The position numbers were made by a program, and so were the translations under genes. A stretch of DNA of 64,000 nucleotides, taken from assembly GCA_036489025.1 (NCBI GenBank), contig DASXGN010000028.1, positions 62,001 through 126,000 of the forward strand. Direction: 5' to 3'. Source of the stretch: Dryocola sp036489025 (GTDB lineage Bacteria; Pseudomonadota; Gammaproteobacteria; Enterobacterales; Enterobacteriaceae). The notes under the pieces are model-generated. The model was not told where the DNA came from and searched no databases. It saw only the letters and a list, made by a program, of their open reading frames with translations. Of the stretch, positions 1 to 8,903 are shown piece after piece (position 1 is the first letter of the stretch; the number at the start of each line of letters is the position of its first letter).

Positions 1-122
1 GCCACGACTGCGGTAATAAGCTGGGCTACATGCAGGCGTTTGTGGAGTACGGCATTCGTCATAAGACGCTGGGTGAAGAGTTTACAGCCTGGCTTGAAGA
101 GACCGTTGGCGCGAAGAAGTAA
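1..122 (+). CDS. galU: UTP--glucose-1-phosphate uridylyltransferase, C-terminal end (partial)
   Basis: Only the last 39 complete codons are in the window; the gene enters from the left edge and stops with TAA at 120-122. The tail contains HDCGNKLGYM, AFVEYGIRH and AWLEE and ends in two lysines, as I recall for the C-terminus of E. coli GalU. The enzyme makes UDP-glucose from UTP and glucose-1-phosphate in the cytoplasm. The next gene, 24 bases on, encodes UDP-glucose dehydrogenase, which uses the GalU product, and hns lies beyond, as galU and hns do in E. coli. Identification rests on a short tail plus context. Confidence 0.9.
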   Translation, partial: HDCGNKLGYMQAFVEYGIRHKTLGEEFTAWLEETVGAKK

Positions 123-146
123 TTCAATTCAACGCAGGATAGAAAC

Positions 147-1487
147 ATGAAAGTTACCGTATTTGGTATCGGCTACGTTGGGCTTGTGCAGGCCGCAGTG
201 CTTGCAGAAGTCGGCCACGAAGTCATGTGCATCGATGTTGATGCAAAGAAAGTAGAAAACCTGAAAAACGGCATCATCCCGATCTTTGAACCGGGCCTGA
301 CGCCGCTGGTGAAGAAAAACTACGAAGAAGGCCGCCTGCAGTTCAGCACCGATGCTGAAATGGGCGTTCATCACGGTGAAATGCAGTTTATCGCCGTGGG
401 CACGCCGCCGGATGAAGACGGTTCTGCCGATCTGAAGTATGTTACCGCCGTAGCCCGCACTATCGCGCAGCACATGACCTCTCATAAAGTTGTGCTGGAC
501 AAGTCTACCGTGCCGGTTGGTACGGCGGAAAAAGTCCGCAGCGTGATGGCGCAAACGCTTAAAGATCGCGGCGTTGAAATCCCGTTCGACGTGGTTTCAA
601 ACCCTGAATTCCTGAAGGAAGGGGCAGCCGTTTCCGACTGTATGCGCCCTGAGCGCATCGTTATCGGCACCGACAACGAAGGCGTGGTTGATTTACTGCG
701 TGAGCTTTACGAGCCGTTTAACCGCAATCACGACCGCATGATCCTGATGGACATCCGCAGCGCAGAGCTGACCAAGTATGCCGCCAACTGCATGCTGGCG
801 ACGAAAATCAGCTTTATGAACGAGATCTCAAACCTTGCTGAAAGGCTGGGTGCGGATATCGAGAAAGTGCGTCAGGGTATCGGTTCCGATTCGCGTATCG
901 GCTACAGCTTTATCTATCCAGGCTGTGGCTACGGCGGCTCCTGTTTCCCGAAAGACGTTCAGGCACTGATTCGTACTGCGGAACAAATTGGCTACACGCC
1001 GCGTATCCTGCAGGCGGTGGAAGAGGTCAACCACGACCAGAAGCTGAAACTCCCTGAATTTATTCAGCGCCACTTTGGTGACGATCTGAAGGGTAAAACC
1101 TTTGCGCTGTGGGGACTGTCTTTCAAACCTAATACCGATGATATGCGTGAAGCCTCCAGTCGTGTTCTGATGGAAGCGCTGTGGGAACGCGGGGCTCAGG
1201 TACAGGCGTTCGATCCGGAAGCAATGGACGAAACGCAGCGCATCTACGGGCATCGTACCGATCTGAAACTGATGGGCACCAAAGAAGCAGCGCTTCAGGG
1301 TGCTGACGCCCTGGTCATTTGTACTGAATGGCAGAGCTTCCGTGCGCCAGATTTTGACGTCATCAAGAATTCCCTGAAGCAACCAGTTATCTTTGACGGC
1401 CGTAACCTGTATGATCCTGAAAGACTCAGCAAACGCGGCTTCGTTTATTATGCAATTGGCCGCGGAGCGTCCATTAATATTGCGTAA
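147..1487 (+). CDS. ugd: UDP-glucose 6-dehydrogenase
   Basis: This 446-residue enzyme oxidises UDP-glucose to UDP-glucuronate with two NAD+. The N-terminus has the Rossmann motif GIGYVG (residues 7-12). NPEFLKEG lies mid-protein, and the active-site cysteine is in the segment GCGYGGSCFPKD near residue 260. The C-terminal UDP-binding domain carries FKPNTDDMREA. It belongs to the longer (about 440-450 residue) bacterial family rather than the 388-residue Ugd linked to E. coli colanic acid genes. It sits 24 bases after galU and 14 bases before an epimerase gene, so the three enzymes form a path from glucose-1-phosphate to UDP-glucuronate and UDP-galacturonate. Function is secure; whether a second ugd exists elsewhere cannot be seen. 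Confidence 0.93.
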   Translation: MKVTVFGIGYVGLVQAAVLAEVGHEVMCIDVDAKKVENLKNGIIPIFEPGLTPLVKKNYEEGRLQFSTDAEMGVHHGEMQFIAVGTPPDEDGSADLKYVTAVARTIAQHMTSHKVVLDKSTVPVGTAEKVRSVMAQTLKDRGVEIPFDVVSNPEFLKEGAAVSDCMRPERIVIGTDNEGVVDLLRELYEPFNRNHDRMILMDIRSAELTKYAANCMLATKISFMNEISNLAERLGADIEKVRQGIGSDSRIGYSFIYPGCGYGGSCFPKDVQALIRTAEQIGYTPRILQAVEEVNHDQKLKLPEFIQRHFGDDLKGKTFALWGLSFKPNTDDMREASSRVLMEALWERGAQVQAFDPEAMDETQRIYGHRTDLKLMGTKEAALQGADALVICTEWQSFRAPDFDVIKNSLKQPVIFDGRNLYDPERLSKRGFVYYAIGRGASINIA

Positions 1488-1501
1488 TAAATGAGGGTTG
1501 T

Positions 1502-2512
1502 ATGAAATTTTTGGTTACCGGCGCAGCAGGCTTTATTGGATTTCATGTTAGCGAGCGTCTGCTTGCTGCCGGTCACCAGGTTATCGGTATCGATAACCTG
1601 AATGACTATTATGATGTCAGCCTCAAGCTAGCCCGCCTCGATTTACTCAAACCTAATCCTCAATTCCAGTTCGAAAAATTGGATCTTGCTGACCGTAGCG
1701 GAATGGCGCAGCTATTTGCTTCGCAAAAATTTGATCGGGTCATTCATCTTGCGGCGCAGGCCGGTGTACGTTATTCCATCGATAATCCGCACGCCTATGC
1801 CGATTCAAACCTGGTTGGCCATCTGAATGTGCTGGAAGGGTGCCGTCATAATAAAGTCGGGCATTTGCTGTATGCCTCCTCGAGCTCGGTATATGGTTTA
1901 AATCGTAAGCTGCCATTTTCAACCGATGATTCTGTCGATCACCCGATTTCCTTATATGCGGCCACCAAGAAAGCCAATGAATTGATGTCGCACACCTACT
2001 CACATTTATATGGCTTGCCGACCACCGGGCTGCGTTTCTTCACCGTTTATGGCCCATGGGGCCGCCCTGATATGGCGTTATTTAAATTCACCCGCGCAAT
2101 TGTTGAGGGTAATAGCATTGATGTGTATAACCACGGGCAAATGCGCCGTGACTTCACTTATATTGATGATATTGCCGAAGCCATTGTTCGTTTGCAGGAT
2201 GTCATTCCACAGGCAGACGCGGAGTGGACGGTGGAGACCGGCTCACCGGCGACCAGCTCAGCGCCATATCACGTGTACAACATTGGTAATAGCAATCCTG
2301 TCACCCTGATGGATTATATTACTGCGCTTGAGACGTCCTTAGGAAAAGTCGCACAGAAAAATATGATGCCAATGCAGCCCGGTGACGTGCTTGAGACAAG
2401 CGCGGATACCAGAGCGCTGTACGAAGTCATCGGTTTTAAACCGCAGACGTCGGTGGCTGAGGGTGTTGAGCGATTTGTCGAATGGTATAAAACCTTTTAT
2501 AAAGTAAGTTAA
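1502..2512 (+). CDS. uge: UDP-glucuronate 4-epimerase, SDR family
   Basis: This 336-residue extended short-chain dehydrogenase/reductase starts with the NAD-binding motif TGAAGFIG (residues 6-13). It has the catalytic pair of a serine in SSSSVYG and YAATK, and a C-terminal sugar-nucleotide domain. Family resemblance (VRYSIDNPHAYADSN, RPDMALFKFTRAI) is to CapI/Uge-type UDP-glucuronate epimerases, which make UDP-galacturonate for capsule or LPS core. Placement directly after ugd, whose product is its substrate, supports this over GalE-type activity. The start ATG is 14 bases after the ugd stop and has GAGGGTTGT before it. A strong terminator follows. The A+T content looks higher than that of ugd. 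Confidence 0.85.
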   Translation: MKFLVTGAAGFIGFHVSERLLAAGHQVIGIDNLNDYYDVSLKLARLDLLKPNPQFQFEKLDLADRSGMAQLFASQKFDRVIHLAAQAGVRYSIDNPHAYADSNLVGHLNVLEGCRHNKVGHLLYASSSSVYGLNRKLPFSTDDSVDHPISLYAATKKANELMSHTYSHLYGLPTTGLRFFTVYGPWGRPDMALFKFTRAIVEGNSIDVYNHGQMRRDFTYIDDIAEAIVRLQDVIPQADAEWTVETGSPATSSAPYHVYNIGNSNPVTLMDYITALETSLGKVAQKNMMPMQPGDVLETSADTRALYEVIGFKPQTSVAEGVERFVEWYKTFYKVS

Positions 2513-2514
2513 TC

Positions 2515-2543
2515 AAAAAAAGGAAGCTTCGGCTTCCTTTTTT
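2515..2543 (+). terminator. Intrinsic terminator after uge
   Basis: The stem GGAAGC / GCTTCC closes a TTCG tetraloop and is followed by six T residues. An A-run on the left makes it able to act in both directions. Confidence 0.9.
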
Positions 2544-2560
2544 GTTACTTACATAAATAA

Positions 2561-2588
2561 AAAAATCCCGCCGGGGCGGGATTTAATA
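2561..2588 (-). terminator. Intrinsic terminator of hns
   Basis: The inverted repeat AAATCCCGCC / GGCGGGATTT (2563-2572 and 2575-2584), flanked by an A-run on the plus strand, gives a GC-rich hairpin followed by T residues for the minus-strand hns transcript. Confidence 0.85.
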
Positions 2589-2611
2589 AGCAGCACACTT
2601 AAAGCGCAAGA

Positions 2612-3022
2612 TTAGGCAATCAGGAAATCTTCCAGTTTTTTACCCTGATCTTCCATGGCTTTTTTGATTACTGCAGGCGTACGGCCCTGACCAGTCCAGG
2701 TCTTGGTTTCGCCATTTTCGTCAATGTACTGGTATTTAGCAGGGCGCGCTGCGCGCTTAGCTTTACCGGCTGATTTAACAGCGGCCATGCTGTTCAGCAA
2801 TTCGTTAGGATCAATACCGTCAGCGATCAGCATTTCACGGTACTGTTGCAGTTTACGAGTGCGTTCTTCAATTTCCGCAGCCTGCGCATTTTCTTCTTCG
2901 CGGCGCTCATTAACGACAACTTCTAATTTTTCTAACATTTCTTCCAGGGTTTCAAGAGTACATTCTCTTGCCTGTGCACGAAGAGTACGGATGTTGTTCA
3001 GAATTTTAAGTGCTTCGCTCAT
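2612..3022 (-). CDS. hns: Histone-like nucleoid-structuring protein H-NS
   Basis: This 136-residue protein is nearly identical to E. coli H-NS (137 residues). The N-terminal part is a helical oligomerisation domain (SEALKILNNIRTLRAQ and a coiled coil to about residue 80). The C-terminal DNA-binding domain has YIDENGETKTW and the hook motif TGQGRTP (about residues 110-116). H-NS binds A/T-rich curved DNA and silences acquired genes. That matters for the A/T-rich leader of the peptide cluster at 52.4-53.0 kb, though this link is inferred. It is a single-gene unit between uge and tdk with its own terminator. Confidence 0.98.
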   Translation of the reverse strand: MSEALKILNNIRTLRAQARECTLETLEEMLEKLEVVVNERREEENAQAAEIEERTRKLQQYREMLIADGIDPNELLNSMAAVKSAGKAKRAARPAKYQYIDENGETKTWTGQGRTPAVIKKAMEDQGKKLEDFLIA

Positions 3023-3577
3023 TTTAGTAATCTCAAACTTATATTAGGGGTGGCTTGTTGGGGTAATAATAGAGCCTTAAATTAAGTTCTGCAATAGCCC
3101 GGAATGTAAGGAACTAAAAATTTCACGTTATTTACCGTTTGTATTAATGCTCGTTAACTTAAATTTGGCTTGATGCGACTCACAAAAAAAGAAAGACCAC
3201 TCACTTTTTCAACAACAACCCTGCGTAGATCAGGGATTGATTAGCAGCTAAATCAGCAGGCGTGCCGCACTAATGGCTAAATATCCACCTTTGGTATTAT
3301 TGCCTGAAAGCAGGAATACTCTTAACAACTTAATATTAATTTCTGTGATATTTAAAATGCTTAAAGCAATAAAAGCGTAGAAAACTCTTGATGTTACGCC
3401 TGCTTTTCACTGGAAATGCCATAGTTATAAGCATCAGTAACTATTAGAAATGGTTTATATTTCTCATATCTGTTGTGGCGAATTTTTAGCACCCGCACCG
3501 CGAGAGATGCCGTGGCTGCTGCTTATGGTATAATCTGGCGTAATCATTATTTACACTTTGACTTAGGCTCCCGGCGA
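3023..3577. other. A/T-rich hns–tdk intergenic region
   Basis: This 555-base gap between divergent hns and tdk holds their promoters. It is A/T-rich with several A and T tracts (for example around 3181-3212), which fits H-NS autoregulation known in E. coli. No convincing gene or small RNA was found. Confidence 0.5.
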
Positions 3578-4183
3578 ATGGCGCAACTCTATTTTTACTA
3601 CTCGGCGATGAACGCCGGAAAATCTACGGCGTTACTTCAGTCCTCTTACAACTATCAGGAAAGAGGTATGCGCACGCTGGTGTATACCGCAGAAATTGAT
3701 AATCGATATGGTTCCGGCAAAGTCAGCTCCCGTATCGGGCTGTCCTCGCCTGCGAAGCTGTATAACCCCGCCACGTCGCTGTTTGACGATATACGTGATG
3801 AGCACGCCCGCGAGCCTGTACATTGCGTTCTGGTCGACGAGAGCCAGTTCCTGACGCGTGATCAGGTGCATGCCTTATCGGATGTGGTAGATGAATTAGA
3901 TATTCCAGTCCTGTGTTATGGGCTAAGAACAGATTTTCGCGGCGAACTGTTTGGCGGTAGTCAATATTTACTGGCCTGGTCAGATAAGCTCGTTGAGTTA
4001 AAAACCATCTGCTTCTGCGGGCGCAAGGCCAGTATGGTGCTGCGCCTCGACAGCGAGGGGCGGCCGTATAACCAAGGCGAGCAGGTGGTCATTGGGGGTA
4101 ATGAGCGCTATGTCTCGGTTTGCCGCAAACACTATAAGGAAGCGTTGGAAAAAGGCTCTTTGCAGGGCATTCAGGACGAATAA
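3578..4183 (+). CDS. tdk: Thymidine kinase
   Basis: This 201-residue kinase phosphorylates thymidine with ATP in the salvage pathway. The start is placed at the ATG giving MAQLYFYYSAM, which matches the E. coli start; a longer reading frame upstream has no family support. The P-loop is in MNAGKSTALLQ (about residues 11-21). CVLVDESQFL is the Walker-B-like segment with the catalytic acid. Zinc-binding cysteines are in TICFCGRKA, and a VCRKHY segment lies near the C-terminus. E. coli Tdk is 205 residues. It is transcribed alone, opposite to hns and convergent with adhE. Confidence 0.97.
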   Translation: MAQLYFYYSAMNAGKSTALLQSSYNYQERGMRTLVYTAEIDNRYGSGKVSSRIGLSSPAKLYNPATSLFDDIRDEHAREPVHCVLVDESQFLTRDQVHALSDVVDELDIPVLCYGLRTDFRGELFGGSQYLLAWSDKLVELKTICFCGRKASMVLRLDSEGRPYNQGEQVVIGGNERYVSVCRKHYKEALEKGSLQGIQDE

Positions 4184-4210
4184 AAAATTCGGGCTAATCG
4201 AATTTCATTT

Positions 4211-4232
4211 AGCCTCGGTTGAGGCTTTTTTT
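4211..4232 (+). terminator. Intrinsic terminator of tdk
   Basis: AGCCTC / GAGGCT stem with a four-base loop followed by a run of T, 27 bases after the tdk stop. Confidence 0.85.
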
Positions 4233-4264
4233 GAAAAGTATGAATAGCCACTTAATTTAGATAT

Positions 4265-4291
4265 AAAAAAACCCGCCGAGGCGGGTTTTTT
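4265..4291 (-). terminator. Intrinsic terminator of adhE
   Basis: ACCCGC / GCGGGT stem with a CGAG loop and A-run/T-run on either side, directly after the adhE stop on the minus strand. It can work in both directions. Confidence 0.88.
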
Positions 4292-4306
4292 ATTAAGGCT
4301 TAACAA

Positions 4307-6976
4307 TTACGCGGTTTTTTTCGCTTTCTTGTCAGCTTTTGCTGCCGGAGCTTCTTTCGCAGCTTCACCTTCGACAAATTCGCGGCCGTAGTAGGTATCC
4401 AGCAGAATTTGTTTCAGTTCGGCGATCAGCGGGTAACGTGGGTTAGCACCGGTACACTGGTCATCGAATGCATCTTCAGACAGCTTATCAACGTGTGCCA
4501 GGAAGTCAGCTTCCTGCACGCCAGCTTCGCGGATGGACTTAGGAATACCCAGTTCAGCCTTGATGCTGTCGAGCCAGGCCAGCAGTTTCTGAATCTTAGC
4601 AGCAGTGCGGTCGCCCGGTGCGCTCAGACCCAAATGGTCTGCGATTTCAGCATAACGACGACGCGCCTGCGGACGGTCATACTGGCTGAAAGCAGTCTGC
4701 TTGGTTGGGTTGTCATTCGCGTTATAGCGGATAACGTTGGAGATAAGCAGGGCGTTCGCCAGACCGTGAGGAATGTGGAACTGAGAACCCAGCTTGTGAG
4801 CCATAGAGTGACACACGCCCAGGAAGGCGTTCGCAAACGCGATACCTGCGATGGTCGCGGCGTTGTGAACACGCTCACGCGCAACTGGGTTTTTAGAGCC
4901 TTCGTTGTAGGACGCCGGCAGGTTTTCTTTCAGCAGTTTCAGAGCCTGCAGAGCCTGGCCGTCGGAGAACTCGCTCGCCAGCACGGAAACGTAGGCTTCC
5001 AGGGCGTGAGTCACGGCATCCAGACCGCCAAAGGCACACAGAGACTTAGGCATATCCATCACCAGGTTGGCATCAACAATCGCCATGTCTGGAGTCAGCG
5101 CGTAGTCCGCCAGCGGATATTTCTGACCTGTTGCATCATCGGTAACCACCGCAAACGGCGTCACTTCTGAACCGGTACCTGAAGTGGTGGTGACCGCGAT
5201 CATCTTCGCTTTTACGCCCATTTTTGGGAACTTGTAGATACGTTTACGGATGTCCATAAAGCGCAGCGCCAGCTCTTCGAAGTGGGTTTCAGGGTGCTCG
5301 TACATCACCCACATGATTTTCGCAGCATCCATCGGGGAACCGCCGCCCAGCGCGATAATTACGTCCGGTTTGAAGGAGTTAGCCAGCTCAGCACCTTTGC
5401 GAACCACGGTAAGCGTCGGGTCAGCTTCAACTTCAAAGAAGACTTCAGTTTCAACGCCGGCCGCTTTCAGAACGGAGGTGATCTGGTCCGCATAGCCGTT
5501 GTTAAACAGGAAACGGTCGGTCACGATCATCGCACGTTTGTGACCATCAGTAATCACTTCGTCCAGCGCGATTGGCAGCGAGCCACGGCGGAAGTAGATA
5601 GATTTCGGAAGTTTATGCCACAACATGTTCTCAGCTCGCTTAGCAACAGTTTTCTTGTTGATCAGGTGCTTAGGACCAACGTTCTCAGAGATGGAGTTAC
5701 CACCCCATGAACCACAACCCAGCGTCAGGGAAGGGGCGAGTTTGAAGTTGTACAGGTCGCCGATACCACCCTGAGATGCAGGGGTGTTAATCAGGATACG
5801 TGCAGTCTTCATTTTGTCGCCGAAGAATTTAACGCGTGCTGGCTGATTGTCCTGGTCGGTGTACAGGCAGGAGGTGTGGCCAATGCCGCCCATCTCAACC
5901 AGTTTTTCCGCTTTAATCACCGCATCTTCGAAGTTTTTAGCGCGATACATGGCGAGCGTTGGCGACAGTTTTTCGTGAGCGAAAGGCTCAGATTCATCGA
6001 CTACGCTAACTTCGCCAATCAGAATTTTGGTGTCTGCTGGAACCGTGAATCCAGCCAGCTCGGCAATTTTAGTCGCCGGTTGACCTACGATAGCGGCGTT
6101 CAGACCGCCGTTTTTCAGGATAATATCCTGGACGGCCTTCAGCTCTTTGCCCTGCAGCATGTAGCCACCGTGGGAAGCGAAACGCTCACGCACGGCATCA
6201 TAGGCAGAATCAACCACGATGACGGACTGCTCGGAAGCACAGATGACGCCGTTATCGAAGGTTTTAGACATCAGGATAGAAGCGACAACACGTTTGATGT
6301 CAGCGGTTTCATCAACCACGACAGGGGTGTTACCCGCACCTACGCCGATTGCTGGTTTGCCGGAGCTGTACGCGGCTTTAACCATGCCTGGGCCACCGGT
6401 TGCCAGAATCATATTGATATCCGGATGGTGCATCAGAGCGTTAGACAGTTCTACAGATGGCTGGTCAATCCAACCGATCAGATCTTTCGGTGCACCAGCA
6501 GCGATAGCAGCTTGCAGAACGATGTCTGCGGCTTTATTGGTCGCGTCTTTTGCACGTGGGTGCGGGGAGAAGATGATTGCGTTACGCGTCTTCAGGCTAA
6601 TCAGAGACTTAAAGATAGCCGTTGAAGTAGGGTTAGTCGTTGGCACGATACCGCAGATGATGCCGATTGGCTCAGCGATGGTGATAGTCCCGAAGGTGTG
6701 GTCTTCGTCCAGCACACCGCAGGTTTTCTCATCTTTATAGGCGTTATAGATGTATTCGGAAGCGAAGTGGTTTTTAATCACTTTATCTTCAACGATACCC
6801 ATGCCGGATTCGGCAACGGCCAGTTTCGCGAGGGGGATTCGAGCATCAGCGGCAGCCAGAGCGGCGGCGCGGAAGATTTTATCAACTTGCTCTTGAGTAA
6901 AGTTGGCATATTCACGCTGGGCTTTCTTGACGCGCTCTACGAGTGCGTTAAGTTCAGCGACATTAGTTACAGCCAT
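4307..6976 (-). CDS. adhE: Bifunctional acetaldehyde-CoA / alcohol dehydrogenase AdhE
   Basis: This 889-residue fusion reduces acetyl-CoA to acetaldehyde and then to ethanol, regenerating NAD+ during anaerobic growth; in E. coli it forms long spirosome filaments. Residues 1 to about 440 are the aldehyde dehydrogenase domain, with the thioester cysteine in FDNGVICASEQ (about residue 246). After a linker, the iron-dependent alcohol dehydrogenase domain follows, with GGGSPMDAAK, TTSGTGSEVTP and metal-binding histidines in CHSMAHKLGSQFHIPHG. The C-terminus is lysine/alanine-rich. A GGAG box lies a few bases upstream of the ATG. The leader carries a perfect 18-bp inverted repeat, listed separately. 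The gene stands alone between tdk and the marC-family gene. Confidence 0.98.
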   Translation of the reverse strand: MAVTNVAELNALVERVKKAQREYANFTQEQVDKIFRAAALAAADARIPLAKLAVAESGMGIVEDKVIKNHFASEYIYNAYKDEKTCGVLDEDHTFGTITIAEPIGIICGIVPTTNPTSTAIFKSLISLKTRNAIIFSPHPRAKDATNKAADIVLQAAIAAGAPKDLIGWIDQPSVELSNALMHHPDINMILATGGPGMVKAAYSSGKPAIGVGAGNTPVVVDETADIKRVVASILMSKTFDNGVICASEQSVIVVDSAYDAVRERFASHGGYMLQGKELKAVQDIILKNGGLNAAIVGQPATKIAELAGFTVPADTKILIGEVSVVDESEPFAHEKLSPTLAMYRAKNFEDAVIKAEKLVEMGGIGHTSCLYTDQDNQPARVKFFGDKMKTARILINTPASQGGIGDLYNFKLAPSLTLGCGSWGGNSISENVGPKHLINKKTVAKRAENMLWHKLPKSIYFRRGSLPIALDEVITDGHKRAMIVTDRFLFNNGYADQITSVLKAAGVETEVFFEVEADPTLTVVRKGAELANSFKPDVIIALGGGSPMDAAKIMWVMYEHPETHFEELALRFMDIRKRIYKFPKMGVKAKMIAVTTTSGTGSEVTPFAVVTDDATGQKYPLADYALTPDMAIVDANLVMDMPKSLCAFGGLDAVTHALEAYVSVLASEFSDGQALQALKLLKENLPASYNEGSKNPVARERVHNAATIAGIAFANAFLGVCHSMAHKLGSQFHIPHGLANALLISNVIRYNANDNPTKQTAFSQYDRPQARRRYAEIADHLGLSAPGDRTAAKIQKLLAWLDSIKAELGIPKSIREAGVQEADFLAHVDKLSEDAFDDQCTGANPRYPLIAELKQILLDTYYGREFVEGEAAKEAPAAKADKKAKKTA

Positions 6977-7454
6977 AATGCTCTCCTGATAATGTTAAAC
7001 TCTTTTAGTAAATCAGCTGCTCGAGTCGACAGTATAGTCAGCGGGCAACAGCTTGCGTAAAACACGAACCTGACGATGCAAAAACTTCCAATAACGTCCC
7101 GCTGATTTACTAAAAGAGCCTTACCTGGCAAACCTATTCATTTTCTGAATATCTTGCTCTTCAGGTGTAACCAAGAGTACCCACTTCTGAGTAGTGATTT
7201 TGTGATTTGCATCACATAATTTTAAGGCTGACTCCATTCAGCAGCCCTTATTTATGTGCCTGAAAAGTCTTTAAAACTTTAGTCACAGCGAGGACAAATC
7301 AAACTACCATAAATTCAACACATGGGTAACATTATCGATTAATGTCGCACAACGTAACATATGTGGTGTTCTGTGCTGCTAAATGGCATGGCGCCAGAAC
7401 GGCTTTTCCATTACATTACGCCTGCCTTTGCTATGTTCACTTGCGGAGTTTCGA
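6977..7454. other. adhE–ychE intergenic region
   Basis: This 478-base gap between divergent genes holds the long adhE leader and promoters. Apart from the inverted repeat noted separately, no gene or clear operator was identified. Confidence 0.5.
7000..7118 (-). promoter_or_regulatory. adhE leader with perfect 18-bp inverted repeat
   Basis: CTCTTTTAGTAAATCAGC at 7000-7017 is exactly inverted at 7101-7118, with 83 bases between. In the adhE mRNA this would form a long stem ending about 24 bases before the start codon. Published work on E. coli adhE, as I recall it, describes a leader whose structure blocks translation until RNase III cuts it. The repeat seen here would suit that mechanism, but the assignment is inference. 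Confidence 0.65.
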
Positions 7455-8102
7455 GTGGCTCAATCCCTGTTTGATTTGCCGACCTATTTTAAGTTTTTTA
7501 TTGGCCTGTTTGCCCTGGTAAACCCGGTGGGGATTATTCCCGTCTTTATCAGCATGACCAGCTACCAAACTGCGGCGGCGCGAAATAAAACCAATCTTAC
7601 CGCCAACCTTTCCGTGGCGATCATTTTGTGGACTTCGCTGTTCCTCGGCGACGGTATTCTGCAACTTTTCGGGATCTCTATTGATTCTTTCCGCATCGCC
7701 GGCGGCATTCTGGTGGTGACGATTGCGATGTCGATGATCAGCGGCAAGCTGGGGGAAGATAAGCAGAACAAACAAGAGAAGTCAGAAAGTGCCATCCGTG
7801 AAAGCGTGGGCGTTGTGCCGCTCGCGCTGCCTCTGATGGCGGGGCCAGGGGCTATTAGCTCCACCATTGTCTGGGGGACTCGCTTTCACAGCTGGGGTCA
7901 TCTGATTGGCTTCTCTATTGCTATCGCGGTTTTCGCCCTGAGCTGCTGGATGCTGTTCCGTATCGCTCCCTGGCTGGTTCGCCTGTTAGGTCAGACCGGC
8001 ATCAACGTCATCACGCGAATAATGGGCCTGCTGTTGATGGCACTGGGCATTGAATTTATTGTCACCGGCGTGAAGTCCATTTTCCCCGGCCTGTTAAGTT
8101 AG
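7455..8102 (+). CDS. ychE: MarC family inner-membrane protein YchE
   Basis: This 215-residue protein has six predicted membrane spans and belongs to the MarC family; its function is not established. I place the start at the GTG giving VAQSLFDLP. It matches the 215-residue E. coli YchE and has GGAG at 7444-7447. The longer frame upstream would add a non-conserved tail. Features are FALVNPVGIIPVF in the first span, the loop GKLGEDKQNKQEKSE, PLALPLMAGPGAIS, and the conserved end GIEFIVTG. It lies between adhE and oppA as in E. coli and has its own terminator. Confidence 0.93.
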   Translation: MAQSLFDLPTYFKFFIGLFALVNPVGIIPVFISMTSYQTAAARNKTNLTANLSVAIILWTSLFLGDGILQLFGISIDSFRIAGGILVVTIAMSMISGKLGEDKQNKQEKSESAIRESVGVVPLALPLMAGPGAISSTIVWGTRFHSWGHLIGFSIAIAVFALSCWMLFRIAPWLVRLLGQTGINVITRIMGLLLMALGIEFIVTGVKSIFPGLLS

Positions 8103-8123
8103 TTCCTCTAAAACTTTCATATG

Positions 8124-8154
8124 AAAAAGCAGAATATAGATTCTGCTTTTTTTT
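8124..8154 (+). terminator. Intrinsic terminator of ychE
   Basis: AAAGCAGAAT / ATTCTGCTTT stem with a four-base loop followed by a run of eight T. Confidence 0.92.
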
Positions 8155-8903
8155 GTTAAAAATTCCTGACTGCAAAAATAATAGCCATTTAGCAAATGGA
8201 AGTTACGAAAATCATCCATAAGAAAATGCTTTGGAAACCGGGCATTGCGTGTAAATACCCGGCGTAGCAGCCTATAAAAGTTCCCGTCGCTCTGTTATTT
8301 AACTCACACTACACAATGACACTTGCTGCGGCTTTATTGAGATGATATTAGTAATTCAAGCGTTCCCACAGAGGAATGTGCTAAAAAATAATCAATTGTT
8401 AATTTTTTGTTGGTAGCAGTGTAGGGGCAGAACGTTTCACATCCGCGAGCGAACTTCACCCATCTATCTCATTGATTTTATTTCTTTAAAATCGATTGGA
8501 TAACCTGCCGAACCGCCCTCAAAAATCCACGCTGCGATTGATAAAAGAGAAATGGTTAACAAATTTGCAAATTGTATTGGCGGGACCTGGGGGCTTTTGA
8601 TACTTTCCGGGCAACACAATTTGCTGAAAAACGTTTCATTTCCAGACGAGAATGATTTCTGTGTGAAATCATGTTCCTCTGAAACATGACGCACCTCAGA
8701 ACCAGTCCTGGTACAGGGTGGGCTGGTAAGAATCGACGGAACAGGATGCCTTTAAGAGCGTCCGCAAAATAAAGTCGGTGATAGCAGCAAAAAGTAAAAG
8801 CAGTACTCCTTACAGACGCTTAACGCTCCGCGCTGTAACGGTACCCCAAGGGGAAGAGGCTGGCTTACGGGCCAGTAATTATAATGAGTGGAGTATCAAC
8901 ACA
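8155..8903 (+). other. Long oppA upstream region
   Basis: About 750 bases between the ychE terminator and oppA. Several short hairpins are visible (for example around GTACCCCAAGGGGAAG near 8840). The CA-rich stretch just before the oppA ATG resembles the GcvB-target region known in enterobacterial oppA mRNAs, but I cannot prove pairing. An open frame on the minus strand (8464-8694) lacks family features and is not called. Confidence 0.4.

Noticed and set aside
4409..6740. Several long plus-strand open frames (up to 253 residues) opposite adhE
   Set aside because: They are shadows of the highly expressed adhE gene on the minus strand; no family motifs and no ribosome sites.
8464..8694. Minus-strand frame of 76 residues upstream of oppA
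   Set aside because: No recognisable family or ribosome site and it lies in the oppA leader region; coding status cannot be supported.
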